From CAIYMF01 sp943329595 (GTDB lineage: Bacteria > Actinomycetota > Actinomycetes > S36-B12 > CAIYMF01): DNA of 13,780 bases. Positions within the stretch are counted from its first letter, which is position 1, and every line of letters starts with the position of its first letter. Positions 1 to 7,458 of this stretch are shown in pieces. The stretch spans positions 1 through 13,780 of the forward strand of contig CALQEM020000078.1 in assembly GCA_943329595.2 (NCBI GenBank), in the 5' to 3' direction. A program made the translations under genes and the position numbers. Below the pieces are notes generated by a model. It was not told where the DNA came from and searched no databases. It saw only the letters and a program-made list of their open reading frames with translations.

Positions 1-1956
1 ACCGACAAGGGACGCATCGAGACCAACCTCGTGGTCATCGCCTGCGGCTGCTGGAGCCCCAAGCTTGCCCGCATGGCCGGGGCCCACATTCCGCTCACAC
101 CCGCCGTGCATCAGATGAAGGACATCGGTCCGGTGCCGCGCTTCGCGAACGCCAAGGGCGATATCGAATGGCCCATCGTGCGCGACATGGACACCAACAT
201 GTACGAGCGCCAGCACGGCAGTGGTCTTGAGGTGGGCTCGTACGCGCACCGGCCGATCCTGCACGAGGTCGACGAGATTCCCACCAATGCACAGGCTGCC
301 CTGAGCCCCACCGAGTTCCCGTTCACGCAGGTCGACTTCGACCTGCAGGACGAGCACGCGCTCGAACTGATGCCCGAGATTGTCGGCGATGAGTCGGTGG
401 GTGAGAAGTATGCGATCAACGGAATTTTATCGCTGACCCCCGACGGCATGCCCATTCTCGGCGAGACTCCTGAGGTGCGGGGCCTGTGGTCGGTGGCCGC
501 GGTGTGGATCAAGGAGGGACCCGGAACCGGTAAGTCGGTGGCCGAGTGGATTGTCAACGGCGAAAGCGAGATCGACCTGCACTCGAGTGACATCGCGCGG
601 TTCCACGACCACCACAAGACGCGCGCGCACATCACCGCGCGCACCAGCGAGGGTTTCAACAAGACCTACGGCATTGTGCATCCCGCCGAGCAGTGGAGCA
701 GCAACCGCAACGTGCGGCTCTCGCCCTACTACGAGCGCGAGAAGGCCCTCGGCGCCGAGTTCTTCGAGACGGTCGGCTGGGAGCGACCCTTCTGGTACGA
801 GAGCAACGCCGGTCTCGTCGAGAAATTCGGTGACGCCGTAATGCCGCGCACCGCCGAGTGGGAGGCGCGCTGGTGGTCGCCCATCATTAACGCCGAGCAC
901 CTGCAGATGCGCGAGACCGCGGGTCTCGTCGACCTCACCGCCTTCGCGATCTTTGACGTGGTGGGGCCCGCTGCCCTCGATGTTGTCCAGCGCACGGCGA
1001 TGCGCCAGATGGACGTTGCCGTCGGCAAGGTTGTGTACACGCCGGTGCTCAGCCCGAACGGTGGGTTCAAGAGCGACCTCACCATCATGCGGCACGGTGA
1101 CGAGCACTTCCGCGTGGTCTCCGGCGGCGTCCACGGCATGGCCGACCTCAAGTGGTTCCGCGACCAGTGCCCCGCCGACGGCACCGCGCAGGTTGTCGAC
1201 CAGACGTCAACCATGACCACGTTGGGAATCTGGGGCCCGCGCGCCCGCGACATCGTGCAGTCGCTGACCAAGGCCGACATGAGCCACGAGGGCTTCGGGT
1301 TCGGCACCTGCCGCATGGTCGAGATGGGGCCCCTGCGCGTGCTGGCCTCGCGCATCTCGTACGTCGGCGACCTGGGCTGGGAGCTGTACGTGCCTATGGA
1401 GCAGGGTGCGCGGCTCTGGGACATGATCTGGGAGCCGGGCCAGTCGCACGGCCTGATCCCGGTCGGAATTGGCGTGTATGGCACCACCGGTCGCCTCGAG
1501 AAGTCATACCGAGCCCACGGCGCTGAGCTCGAGACCGAGTACAACGTGGTCGAGGCGGGCATGAGCACCAAGAAGGTGAAGGACGCCGACTTCATCGGCA
1601 AGGCCGCCCACCTTCGCCACCGCGACGAGGAGCCCGTCACGATTCTGTGCTCGCTCACCGTCGACGACCACACCTCGAGCACGGGCGACAAGCGCTACAT
1701 GCTCGGCCGCGAGCCCATCCTCACCACCCAGGGCAGCACCATCACCGACGCGCGCGGCCGCCGCTCGTACGCGACCAGCGCCGGATCGGCACCCAGCATC
1801 GGCAAGCACGTGCTGATGGCCTACCTCCCGCCCGAGCATGCGGTCGTCGGCACGTCACTGAGGGTCGAGTACCTCGGCGAGCAGTACCCCGTCACCGTGG
1901 CAGCCACCGGCAATGTCGGGCTTCTCGACCCCGCCAACGAGCGGATCATGGCATGA
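1..1956 (+). CDS. FAD-dependent oxidoreductase with C-terminal GcvT-like folate domain (dimethylglycine/sarcosine dehydrogenase type), 5' partial
   Basis: The reading frame is open from base 1, so the N-terminal FAD-binding Rossmann part lies outside the window; 651 codons are visible. The first ~190 residues are the C-terminal half of a DAO-type FAD oxidoreductase, with VIACGCWSP near the start, SLTPDGMPILGETPEV at about 144-159 and the flavin-side GPGTGKSVAEW at about 173-183. From about residue 240 onward the protein matches a GcvT/aminomethyltransferase domain: GLVDLTAF, NGGFKSDLTIMR, SYVGDLGWELYVP (about 453-465) and RLEKSYR. Known fusions of this kind oxidise dimethylglycine or sarcosine and pass the methyl carbon to tetrahydrofolate as 5,10-methylene-THF. 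The etfBA genes directly downstream favour a dehydrogenase using ETF over an oxidase. The exact substrate cannot be read from the sequence. Its stop overlaps the etfB start (ATGA). Confidence 0.85.
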   Translation, partial: TDKGRIETNLVVIACGCWSPKLARMAGAHIPLTPAVHQMKDIGPVPRFANAKGDIEWPIVRDMDTNMYERQHGSGLEVGSYAHRPILHEVDEIPTNAQAALSPTEFPFTQVDFDLQDEHALELMPEIVGDESVGEKYAINGILSLTPDGMPILGETPEVRGLWSVAAVWIKEGPGTGKSVAEWIVNGESEIDLHSSDIARFHDHHKTRAHITARTSEGFNKTYGIVHPAEQWSSNRNVRLSPYYEREKALGAEFFETVGWERPFWYESNAGLVEKFGDAVMPRTAEWEARWWSPIINAEHLQMRETAGLVDLTAFAIFDVVGPAALDVVQRTAMRQMDVAVGKVVYTPVLSPNGGFKSDLTIMRHGDEHFRVVSGGVHGMADLKWFRDQCPADGTAQVVDQTSTMTTLGIWGPRARDIVQSLTKADMSHEGFGFGTCRMVEMGPLRVLASRISYVGDLGWELYVPMEQGARLWDMIWEPGQSHGLIPVGIGVYGTTGRLEKSYRAHGAELETEYNVVEAGMSTKKVKDADFIGKAAHLRHRDEEPVTILCSLTVDDHTSSTGDKRYMLGREPILTTQGSTITDARGRRSYATSAGSAPSIGKHVLMAYLPPEHAVVGTSLRVEYLGEQYPVTVAATGNVGLLDPANERIMA

Positions 1957-2726
1957 ACGTCGCGGTGTGCGTGAAGCGTGTGCCGCTGAGCGGCGGGCGC
2001 TGGGTGCTCAACGCCGACAGCACCGACATCGACACCGAGAGCAGCTTCCTCGGCTTCACGCTGTCGCCCCACGAAGAGGTGGCGGCTGAGGCAGCGGTGC
2101 AACTCGTCGAGGCCAACGGCGGGTCGTCCACCGTGATCTCCCTCGGAGTGCCCGAGTCGGCCGAGCAGATCCGCGACCTTCTCGCCATCGGCATCGATCG
2201 GGGCGTGATCGTCGAGACCGACGGTTCCGAGTGGGACCCGCAGGCAACCGCTGCCGCCCTCGCTGATCGGATTCGAGCGGGGGTCGGAGACGACGGCGGC
2301 GCGTTCGACCTCGTACTGCTCGGCACCGAGGCCGCCGACACCGCCGACTACCAGGTTGGAATCCGCATGGCACACGCACTCGGCTGGCCGGTGGTCACCA
2401 ACGTGAAGGGGCTCACCATTGCCGATGGCGTCGCACGCTGCGAGCGCGCTGTTGGGTCGCATCGCGAGGTGTACGAGGTGGCACTTCCCGCGGTCATCAC
2501 CGTGAAGGACGGCCTCAACATCCCGCGCTACCCGTCGGTGCCGGGTCGCATCAAGGCGCGCAAGAAGCCGATCGACACCGTGGTGGGCGATCGGCCTCAG
2601 CCTCGGCTTCAGAAGGTTCGGGTCGAGCTCCCCGCACTCGAGGAACGCTCGGCCACGGTGCTCGGAACCGGCGCAGACGCCGTTCCGGCCCTCATCGACA
2701 TCTTCAAGCAGATCGGGGTGATCTGA
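1953..2726 (+). CDS. etfB: Electron transfer flavoprotein beta subunit
   Basis: This 257-residue protein is the usual length for EtfB. The N-terminus MNVAVCVKRVP is typical of the family. The ETF beta signature region is clear at about 163-206: ERAVGSHREVYEVALPAV, then NIPRYPSVPG and the basic KARKKP. EtfB binds AMP and, with EtfA, forms the soluble carrier that moves electrons from flavin dehydrogenases to the respiratory chain through ETF-quinone oxidoreductase. The ATG at 1953 shares an ATGA with the stop of the upstream dehydrogenase, so translation is probably coupled; only a weak GAGCGG lies upstream. A longer in-frame extension back to 1647 lies inside the upstream gene and is not homologous to EtfB. 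The partner subunit follows immediately. Confidence 0.93.
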   Translation: MNVAVCVKRVPLSGGRWVLNADSTDIDTESSFLGFTLSPHEEVAAEAAVQLVEANGGSSTVISLGVPESAEQIRDLLAIGIDRGVIVETDGSEWDPQATAAALADRIRAGVGDDGGAFDLVLLGTEAADTADYQVGIRMAHALGWPVVTNVKGLTIADGVARCERAVGSHREVYEVALPAVITVKDGLNIPRYPSVPGRIKARKKPIDTVVGDRPQPRLQKVRVELPALEERSATVLGTGADAVPALIDIFKQIGVI

Positions 2727-3686
2727 GTGATCCTCGTTGTCGCCGACCACGACCTCGGAATTCTCGACCCACTGAGCCTCCAGGCCGTCACAGCCGCACG
2801 ATCGCTCGACCCCGAAGTCCACGTGCTGCTCGTAGGCGCCGCCGACGCCGACGCCGCACCTCAATTGGCCGCACACGGCGCGGCCGCCGTTCACGTGGCC
2901 CAGCACGAGGCGCTGACCGACTACGCGCCCCTGGCATCGGCGCGCGCCGCACTGCAGTTGATCGACGAGCTGTCACCCCGCGCGGTCATCGCCACCGGTA
3001 GTCCTCGCGGCAACGAGGTGCTGGCCCACGTGGCGGCGATTCGCGACCTGCCGATGGCGGCCGACTGCGTGTCGCTCACTCTCGACGATGCCGGCTCGCA
3101 CCAGGTCGTACGCAACCGCTGGGGTGGCAACCTGCTCGAGACCGCGCTGGTGCACTCGCCCCTGCTGCTGGCCACACTCGCCCCACACGCGATCCCCGCG
3201 GTCGAGGCCCCAGCTGCCGGCACGGTGCGCGAGTTCGCGCCGGCGCTTGCTGCGTCCGACATCGCCGTGCGTGTCATTGATCGCACCGGCGATGCTGGCG
3301 GAGGCATCGGGCTGGCCGACGCGCGCGTGATTGTGTCGGGCGGTCGCGGCGTGGGTGGCCCAGAGGGATTCGAGGTGCTCGAAGACCTCGCCGCCCTGCT
3401 GGGCGCGGCTATCGGCTGCTCACGCGTTGTCACCAGCGCGGGCTGGCGACCTCACAGCGAGCAGGTCGGCCAGACCGGCACCAAGGTCGCACCCGACCTC
3501 TACATCGCGTGCGGAATCAGTGGCGCCACTCAGCACATTGCGGGGTGTCGGAACGCCAAGACGATCATCGCCATCAACACCGACAAGGACGCGCCCATCA
3601 TGGGATACGCGCACTACGCGGTCATTGGCGACCTACACTCGGTGTTGCCAGCCCTCGTGCAAGCCACTCGCGAGTCCAAGGGGTAA
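2727..3686 (+). CDS. etfA: Electron transfer flavoprotein alpha subunit
   Basis: EtfA, 319 residues, carries the FAD of the ETF heterodimer. The N-terminal domain (to about 190) is the variable alpha/beta part. The conserved C-terminal FAD-binding domain (about 200-310) shows VSGGRGVGG (203-211), SRVVTSAGW (232-240), QVGQTG (246-251), GISGATQH (263-270) and the NTDKDAPI segment (284-291), ending in GDLHSVLPAL. The GTG start at 2727 follows the TGA of etfB with no gap, so the two subunits should be made in coupled, near-equal amounts. Placed after a methylamine-type dehydrogenase, this ETF pair is most likely the dedicated acceptor for that enzyme. I see no damage to the gene. Confidence 0.93.
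   Translation: MILVVADHDLGILDPLSLQAVTAARSLDPEVHVLLVGAADADAAPQLAAHGAAAVHVAQHEALTDYAPLASARAALQLIDELSPRAVIATGSPRGNEVLAHVAAIRDLPMAADCVSLTLDDAGSHQVVRNRWGGNLLETALVHSPLLLATLAPHAIPAVEAPAAGTVREFAPALAASDIAVRVIDRTGDAGGGIGLADARVIVSGGRGVGGPEGFEVLEDLAALLGAAIGCSRVVTSAGWRPHSEQVGQTGTKVAPDLYIACGISGATQHIAGCRNAKTIIAINTDKDAPIMGYAHYAVIGDLHSVLPALVQATRESKG
3678..3683 (+). promoter_or_regulatory. Ribosome binding site of fhs
   Basis: AAGGGG lies 8 nt before the ATG at 3692 and inside the last codons of etfA. It fixes the fhs start at 3692 rather than the longer in-frame extension that begins at 3509 inside etfA. Confidence 0.7.
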
Positions 3687-3691
3687 GCCAC

Positions 3692-5359
3692 ATGCTGTCG
3701 GACATCGAGATCGCGCAGGCGGCACAGATGCGGCCCATCACCGACATTGCCGCGATGCTCGGCATCCCCACCGAGTCGGTGCACCCGTACGGACGGCACA
3801 AGGCCAAGATCACGCTCGACTACCTCGAGAAGCTGCCGGACAAGCCTGACAGCAAGCTGATCCTCGTCACCGCCATCAGCCCCACGCCGGCAGGTGAGGG
3901 CAAGACAACGACCACGGTGGGTCTCGGCGACGGTCTTCGCCTCATTGGCAAGGATGCGGTCATCTGCCTGCGTGAGCCATCGCTTGGGCCTGTGTTCGGC
4001 GTCAAGGGCGGTGCGGCCGGGGGCGGCTACGCACAGGTGGTGCCGATGGAGGACATCAACCTTCACTTCACCGGCGACTTCTCGGCAATCGCGCTGGCAA
4101 ACAACCTGCTGGCTGCGCTGCTCGACAACCACATTCACCACGGAAACGAACTCGGAATCGACGTGCGCCGCATTGCATGGAAGCGCGTCGTCGACATGAA
4201 CGACCGCGCCCTGCGCGACATCGTGGTCTCGCTCGGGGGCCCAGCAAACGGCTACCCGCGCGAGGACGGCTTCGACATCGTGGTTGCCAGCGAGGTGATG
4301 GCGATCTTCTGTCTGGCCACGTCGCTCAACGACCTCAAGCGTCGACTTGGCAACATCGTGGTGGGCTACACCCGCAAGAAGAAGGCGGTCACCGCACGCG
4401 ATCTGGTCGCCGATGGCGCGATGACCGCGCTGCTGCGCGACGCGTTTGCCCCCAACCTCGTGCAGACGCTCGAAGGTACGCCGGCGTTCGTTCACGGCGG
4501 CCCGTTCGCGAACATCGCGCACGGATGCAACTCCGTGCTGGCCACCGCTGCTGCAATGCGGATGGCCGACTACGTGGTCACCGAGGCCGGCTTCGGCGCT
4601 GATCTCGGGGCCGAGAAGTTTGTCGACATCAAGTGCCGCAAGTCGGGGCTGCGTCCTTCAGCCGCGGTGATCGTGGCCACACTGCGTGCGCTGAAGTACC
4701 ACGGTGGAGTTGCGCTCGCCGACCTCGGCACTGAGAATCTCGACGCGGTACGCGACGGATTCGAGAACCTCCAGCGCCACATTCGAAATGTCACCGAGGT
4801 GTACAGCATCCCGTGCGTGGTGAGCATCAACCGCTTCGGGGCAGACACCGAGGCTGAGCTTGCGCTGCTGGAGGATCTGGTGCGCGCTGAGAGCGTCGAG
4901 GTCATCGTTGCCTCGCACTGGGCCGACGGGGGCGTGGGCGCCAAAGCCCTGGCGGAGATCGTGGTCCGGCTGGCCGACGAGCCGAGCCAGATGCAGTTCG
5001 TCTACGAGGACGAGATGAACCTGTGGGAGAAGGTCACCGCGATCGCCACCCGGGTGTACGGCGCCGTGGGTGTCGACGCGTCGCTGGCAGTGCGGGCTCG
5101 CATCGCCGAGCTCGAGGCCGGTGGGTACGGGCACTTCCCGGTCTGTGTGGCCAAGACACAGTCGTCCTTCTCCACTGACGCGTCGCTGCGGGGAGCACCC
5201 AGCGGGCACACGCTCACCATTCGTGAGGTACGACTGTCAGCCGGGGCTGAGTTCGTGGTGATGGTGTGCGGAGACATCATGACGATGCCCGGGCTGCCCG
5301 CTCACCCGTCGTCGGAGAAGATCGACGTCATCGACGGCCGGATCGTGGGCTTGGCGTAG
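3692..5359 (+). CDS. fhs: Formate-tetrahydrofolate ligase (10-formyl-THF synthetase)
   Basis: At 555 residues this is the normal length for monofunctional FTHFS, which makes 10-formyl-THF from formate, ATP and tetrahydrofolate and can run in reverse to yield ATP. The nucleotide loop TPAGEGKTTTT is at about 65-75. The formyl-phosphate region LREPSLGP is at about 93-100, followed by the family signature GVKGGAAGGGYAQV (103-116) and MEDINLHFTGD (119-129). The C-terminal half is also complete, with TPAFVHGGPFANIAHG and VVTEAGFGADLGAEKF. The start at 3692 is 5 nt after etfA with a good Shine-Dalgarno site. As last gene of the operon it links the one-carbon unit released by the upstream dehydrogenase to formate. 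A FolD-type enzyme would be needed to connect methylene- and formyl-THF and is not in this window. Confidence 0.96.
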   Translation: MLSDIEIAQAAQMRPITDIAAMLGIPTESVHPYGRHKAKITLDYLEKLPDKPDSKLILVTAISPTPAGEGKTTTTVGLGDGLRLIGKDAVICLREPSLGPVFGVKGGAAGGGYAQVVPMEDINLHFTGDFSAIALANNLLAALLDNHIHHGNELGIDVRRIAWKRVVDMNDRALRDIVVSLGGPANGYPREDGFDIVVASEVMAIFCLATSLNDLKRRLGNIVVGYTRKKKAVTARDLVADGAMTALLRDAFAPNLVQTLEGTPAFVHGGPFANIAHGCNSVLATAAAMRMADYVVTEAGFGADLGAEKFVDIKCRKSGLRPSAAVIVATLRALKYHGGVALADLGTENLDAVRDGFENLQRHIRNVTEVYSIPCVVSINRFGADTEAELALLEDLVRAESVEVIVASHWADGGVGAKALAEIVVRLADEPSQMQFVYEDEMNLWEKVTAIATRVYGAVGVDASLAVRARIAELEAGGYGHFPVCVAKTQSSFSTDASLRGAPSGHTLTIREVRLSAGAEFVVMVCGDIMTMPGLPAHPSSEKIDVIDGRIVGLA

Positions 5360-5387
5360 TGGGTAACGCGCCCCCCCAAGCCCGCTA
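5360..5387. other. Short spacer between the fhs stop and the IS left end
   Basis: These 28 bases hold a C7 run (5371-5377) and no recognisable intrinsic terminator: there is no GC hairpin followed by a T tract. Either termination after fhs uses another mechanism, or the original terminator was displaced or altered when the element inserted. Confidence 0.5.
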
Positions 5388-5406
5388 ATCCATACGAAAG
5401 CGTCAC
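5388..5406 (+). repeat. Left terminal inverted repeat of the IS
   Basis: The sequence ATCCATACGAAAGCGTCAC is the exact reverse complement of 6940-6958. It lies 23 bp beyond the orfB stop, which marks the 3' end of the element relative to transposase transcription. Confidence 0.93.
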
Positions 5407-5429
5407 ACCCACGGGGGCGGCGGTGACTG

Positions 5430-6458
5430 TCAAGCTGCGTGGAGTCGGTCGGCTGGCGATTGTTCGGTTGCGTTGGGCAGGTTGATGCCAGCAATGCTGG
5501 CTGGCTTGGGTGTGGTGGGCTTGCTGCGGAACCGTTCAGGATGGGCGTCGTAGTAGGCCTGCAGGGTGGTGTCGCGCTGCTGCCAGGCGCTGGCCCAGGT
5601 TCCGTGGTGGACCTGGTCGGGGCTGAACAGGGCGAGGCCGGAGTGGTGGTGTTGGGCGTTGTACCAGTCGACGTAGTGCGCGACCCAGGCTCGTGCTGAC
5701 TCGATGTCCTCGAAGACCCCGGGATAGCTGGGGCGGTACTTCATGGTGCGGAACTCGGCCTCGGAGAACGGGTTGTCGTTGGACACCCGTGGCCGGTTGA
5801 ACGTTTGGGCGATTTCGAAGCTGGCGAGCAGCTCGGCTAGGGCGTTGGAGCGCATCGCGGGACCTGAGTCCGAGTGCACCCCGGTGGGGATCCCGTACTC
5901 GCCAAACGCACGCTCGAACATCTCCACGGCCATGGCGTCGGACTCGCGCTGCTCAACGCGCCAGCCGACGACCTTGCGGGAGAAGATGTCCATAACGGAG
6001 TAGGCCTTGAACCAGATTCCCCACCACGGGCTGCGCAGGTCGGTAATGTCCCAGCTCCACACGTCCATCGGTGCTGTCGCCACCAGCACGGGCGCTTGTC
6101 GGGGGACGCGGCTGGCACCAGCCTTCCGGGTCGGGATCACCGGGCGCGAGGCCTGGCACTCTATGGCCGCGGCGATGCGCCACCATGACCTGCGCGAGCC
6201 CAGCATCAGCCCGTCGTCCCACGCCGAGGCGAACGCGTGGTCCACCGAGTTGCCCTGCTCCCAGCCGGCGAGGACCCGCTCGGCGATGACGTGCCGGTCA
6301 GCGTCCGGTATCGCCGTCGGGCAGCGCCGGTCACGCTGGTGCACCGGGTCGGCGACAGAGGGCCGCGGCTTGCCCCGGTAGTGCCACGTCGACCGCGACA
6401 CCCCGGCGATTTCCAGCGCCCGCCGCTGCGACCCGGTCGCCGCAGTCAGCGTGGCCAC
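5430..6458 (-). CDS. IS3-family transposase OrfB, DDE integrase domain
   Basis: OrfB, shown here from an in-frame GTG as 342 residues, holds the retroviral-integrase-type catalytic domain. The triad is visible: Asp137 in VWSWDITD, Asp197 in HSDSGP and Glu233 in NDNPFSEAEF, with exactly 35 residues between the last two (DD35E). DIFSRKVVGW (157-166) is the usual conserved stretch. The N-terminal part (about 5-30) resembles the HTH-like lead-in of IS3 OrfB proteins. The frame is open upstream of 6458 to the frameshift heptamer at 6554-6560, so the working protein is probably OrfAB: 109 residues of OrfA joined to 374 in this frame, 483 in total. A separate OrfB from GTG 6458 is possible but has no evident ribosome site. 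There are no internal stops, so the enzyme may be active. Confidence 0.92.
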   Translation of the reverse strand: MATLTAATGSQRRALEIAGVSRSTWHYRGKPRPSVADPVHQRDRRCPTAIPDADRHVIAERVLAGWEQGNSVDHAFASAWDDGLMLGSRRSWWRIAAAIECQASRPVIPTRKAGASRVPRQAPVLVATAPMDVWSWDITDLRSPWWGIWFKAYSVMDIFSRKVVGWRVEQRESDAMAVEMFERAFGEYGIPTGVHSDSGPAMRSNALAELLASFEIAQTFNRPRVSNDNPFSEAEFRTMKYRPSYPGVFEDIESARAWVAHYVDWYNAQHHHSGLALFSPDQVHHGTWASAWQQRDTTLQAYYDAHPERFRSKPTTPKPASIAGINLPNATEQSPADRLHAA

Positions 6459-6475
6459 CAGCTCGGCCTCAGCGG

Positions 6476-6880
6476 TCAGGAAGCCGACGGCTCGCCCGGT
6501 CCCTGATTCCCGTCGGGCTCTTGCTCGCTCATCTGATGCAAGAGCCCGATAGCTTTTCCCAGCGCATCATTGACCGCCTCGAGTTCGTTGACGCGCGCCT
6601 GCAACGCCGCCAGTTGGGCCGCATGCGCGGCCCGCTCAGCAGCCACCGCCTTGGACTGCAACCGCCGGATCCCCTGGGACTCGCTCACGTGAACATCATC
6701 GCGCGGCACCATCCCCCGCAACACATCACCGAAGTGCACCGCCTCGGTCCACCGACGCAACCGCCCATGTGAGACACCCTGATCCGCCAGCCACGACAGC
6801 TTCGTCCCATAAGGCTGGGACTCGTAGGCACGCACGAAATCACTGATCTCCTCAGCGGAATAACCCACCGACACTGTCAC
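6476..6880 (-). CDS. IS3-family OrfA, DNA-binding HTH and coiled-coil protein
   Basis: This 134-residue protein starts at GTG 6880, with GGAGG 6 nt upstream. Residues about 8-50 look like a helix-turn-helix (SAEEISDFVRAY, then LADQGVSHGRLRRW) that would bind the terminal repeats. Residues about 70-108 form an Ala/Leu/Glu-rich heptad-like helix, the leucine-zipper segment IS3 proteins use to oligomerise. In IS3 elements OrfA alone represses or regulates transposition, while the OrfAB fusion is the transposase. The last 25 residues (110-134), after the frameshift site, are hydrophilic with no clear fold; they are encoded over the RNA hairpin and probably matter little. Confidence 0.88.
   Translation of the reverse strand: MTVSVGYSAEEISDFVRAYESQPYGTKLSWLADQGVSHGRLRRWTEAVHFGDVLRGMVPRDDVHVSESQGIRRLQSKAVAAERAAHAAQLAALQARVNELEAVNDALGKAIGLLHQMSEQEPDGNQGPGEPSAS
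6514..6560 (-). promoter_or_regulatory. Programmed -1 ribosomal frameshift signal (slippery heptamer plus hairpin)
   Basis: On the minus strand the heptamer G GGA AAA (6560-6554) is in the OrfA frame, with codons GGA and AAA for Gly108 and Lys109. After a 5-nt spacer (GCTAT, 6553-6549) comes a perfect 11-bp inverted repeat, CGGGCTCTTGC (6548-6538) and GCAAGAGCCCG (6524-6514), with a 13-nt loop. Slipping by -1 gives GGG AAA and then AGC TAT CGG, a frame open without a stop into OrfB. Heptamer, spacing and stem all fit known IS3-family signals. Confidence 0.9.
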
Positions 6881-6886
6881 ACGCCA

Positions 6887-6891
6887 CCTCC
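6887..6891 (-). promoter_or_regulatory. Ribosome binding site of IS orfA
   Basis: GGAGG on the minus strand lies 6 nt before the GTG at 6880 and decides that start codon. Confidence 0.75.
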
Positions 6892-6900
6892 AGACACGTC

Positions 6901-6929
6901 GTCATACTGACTCACACACAGTCTGGCAA
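6901..6929 (-). promoter_or_regulatory. Predicted sigma70-type promoter of the IS transposase
   Basis: On the minus strand TTGCCA (6929-6924, five of six to the -35 consensus) is followed after exactly 17 bp by TATGAC (6906-6901, four of six to -10). Transcription would begin near 6894, just ahead of the orfA ribosome site. The match is by eye only. Confidence 0.55.
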
Positions 6930-6939
6930 AGAGGGCGGA

Positions 6940-6958
6940 GTGACGCTTTCGTATGGAT
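6940..6958 (-). repeat. Right terminal inverted repeat of the IS
   Basis: The sequence GTGACGCTTTCGTATGGAT is the reverse complement of 5388-5406 with 19 of 19 matches. It lies upstream of the transposase promoter and only 7 bp from the stop codon of the neighbouring mog gene. Confidence 0.93.
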
Positions 6959-6965
6959 CAGCGAG

Positions 6966-7457
6966 TCAGGGTGAGCGGGTGTGGTCGGAGCCGGGGATTT
7001 GTTCGAGGGCGTGGAGGAGGATCGGCCCCAACGTCGCGAGACCGTCGCGCACACCGCCTGGCGAACCCGGCAGGTTCACGATCAAGGTCTGCCCGGCAGT
7101 TCCTGCAATGCCACGGGAGAGGATCGCGGTCGGAACCCCGGCCGCCACACCTCCCGCGCGCAAGGCTTCAGCGATTCCCGGAATAGTGCGCTCGACCACG
7201 CGCGCTGTCATCTCCGGGGTGAGATCGGTCGGCGTGAGTCCTGTGCCACCCGTGGTCACGATGGCATGGAACCCAGCGCCCACTCCCGCGCGCAATGCCA
7301 CCTCAACAGCATCGCCATCGGCCACCACGACCGGACCCTCAACATCGAGCCCGAGGGCCGCCAAACCATCGCGCACGATGGGCCCCGATCGGTCGTCCCA
7401 CACACCCGCTGCGGCACGCGTCGACACGGTGACCACTAACGCACGGAATGGGGCCAC
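6966..7457 (-). CDS. mog: Molybdopterin adenylyltransferase-type protein, Mog/MoaB family
   Basis: From GTG 7457 this is a 163-residue MoCF-binding protein. ALVVTVSTRAAAG opens the fold, and the family motif TGGTGLTPTDLTPE lies at about 69-82, with the conserved Asp-Thr-Pro-Glu region. NLPGSPGGV at about 128-136 is the second pterin-side loop. Mog adenylylates molybdopterin, making the substrate on which MoeA inserts molybdate; some bacterial MoaB proteins do the same, so the exact subfamily is open. The start is 1 nt past the moaC stop. Longer in-frame starts up to 7646 lie inside moaC and give non-homologous sequence. No good Shine-Dalgarno is visible, so coupling to moaC is likely. It is the last gene of the minus-strand operon and ends 7 bp before the IS. 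Confidence 0.88.
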   Translation of the reverse strand: MAPFRALVVTVSTRAAAGVWDDRSGPIVRDGLAALGLDVEGPVVVADGDAVEVALRAGVGAGFHAIVTTGGTGLTPTDLTPEMTARVVERTIPGIAEALRAGGVAAGVPTAILSRGIAGTAGQTLIVNLPGSPGGVRDGLATLGPILLHALEQIPGSDHTRSP

Positions 7458-7458
7458 G

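Larger units (their letters stand above)
5388..6958 (-). mobile_element. IS3-family insertion sequence, about 1.57 kb, apparently intact
   Basis: The element is bounded by a perfect 19-bp inverted repeat (5388-5406 and 6940-6958) and encodes orfA and orfB in the -1 relation typical of IS3-family transposases. The inverted repeat may extend imperfectly outward: GCTAATCC on the left against GCTGATCC read from the right. The true tips could therefore be a few bases further out, and the right tip would then end in CA as is common in this family. I find no matching 3-5 bp direct repeat at the flanks under any of these boundaries. Transposase reading frames, catalytic residues, frameshift signal, promoter and ribosome site all look functional. 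It sits between two convergent operons without cutting either. I cannot assign a named IS. Confidence 0.9.

Noticed and set aside
729..1691. Antisense open frame of 320 codons opposite the dehydrogenase gene
   Set aside because: Its composition is Ser/Arg/Pro-rich with no motif, as expected from the complement of a high-GC gene. The sense strand has clear GcvT motifs.
1821..2906. Long antisense open frame (361 codons) opposite etfB and etfA
   Set aside because: Its translation matches no family and it lies wholly over two well-recognised genes. High GC with biased third positions commonly opens such shadow frames.
5369..5419. Possible terminator hairpin CGCCCCC (5369-5375) with GGGGGCG (5413-5419)
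   Set aside because: The arms span the IS boundary, the loop is long, and no T tract follows. It is probably a chance match in GC-rich sequence.
6484..6516. Alternative downstream stem CCGACGG (6516-6510) with CCGTCGG (6490-6484) as the frameshift stimulator
   Set aside because: It starts 37 nt after the heptamer, has a 19-nt loop and competes with the perfect 11-bp stem that begins 5 nt after the heptamer.
5381..6978. Target-site duplication around the IS, and the flanking CCCGCT/AGCGGG pair
   Set aside because: Testing boundaries from the 19-bp core outward gives no identical 3-5 bp direct repeats. The CCCGCT/AGCGGG match is inverted, not direct, so it is not a duplication.
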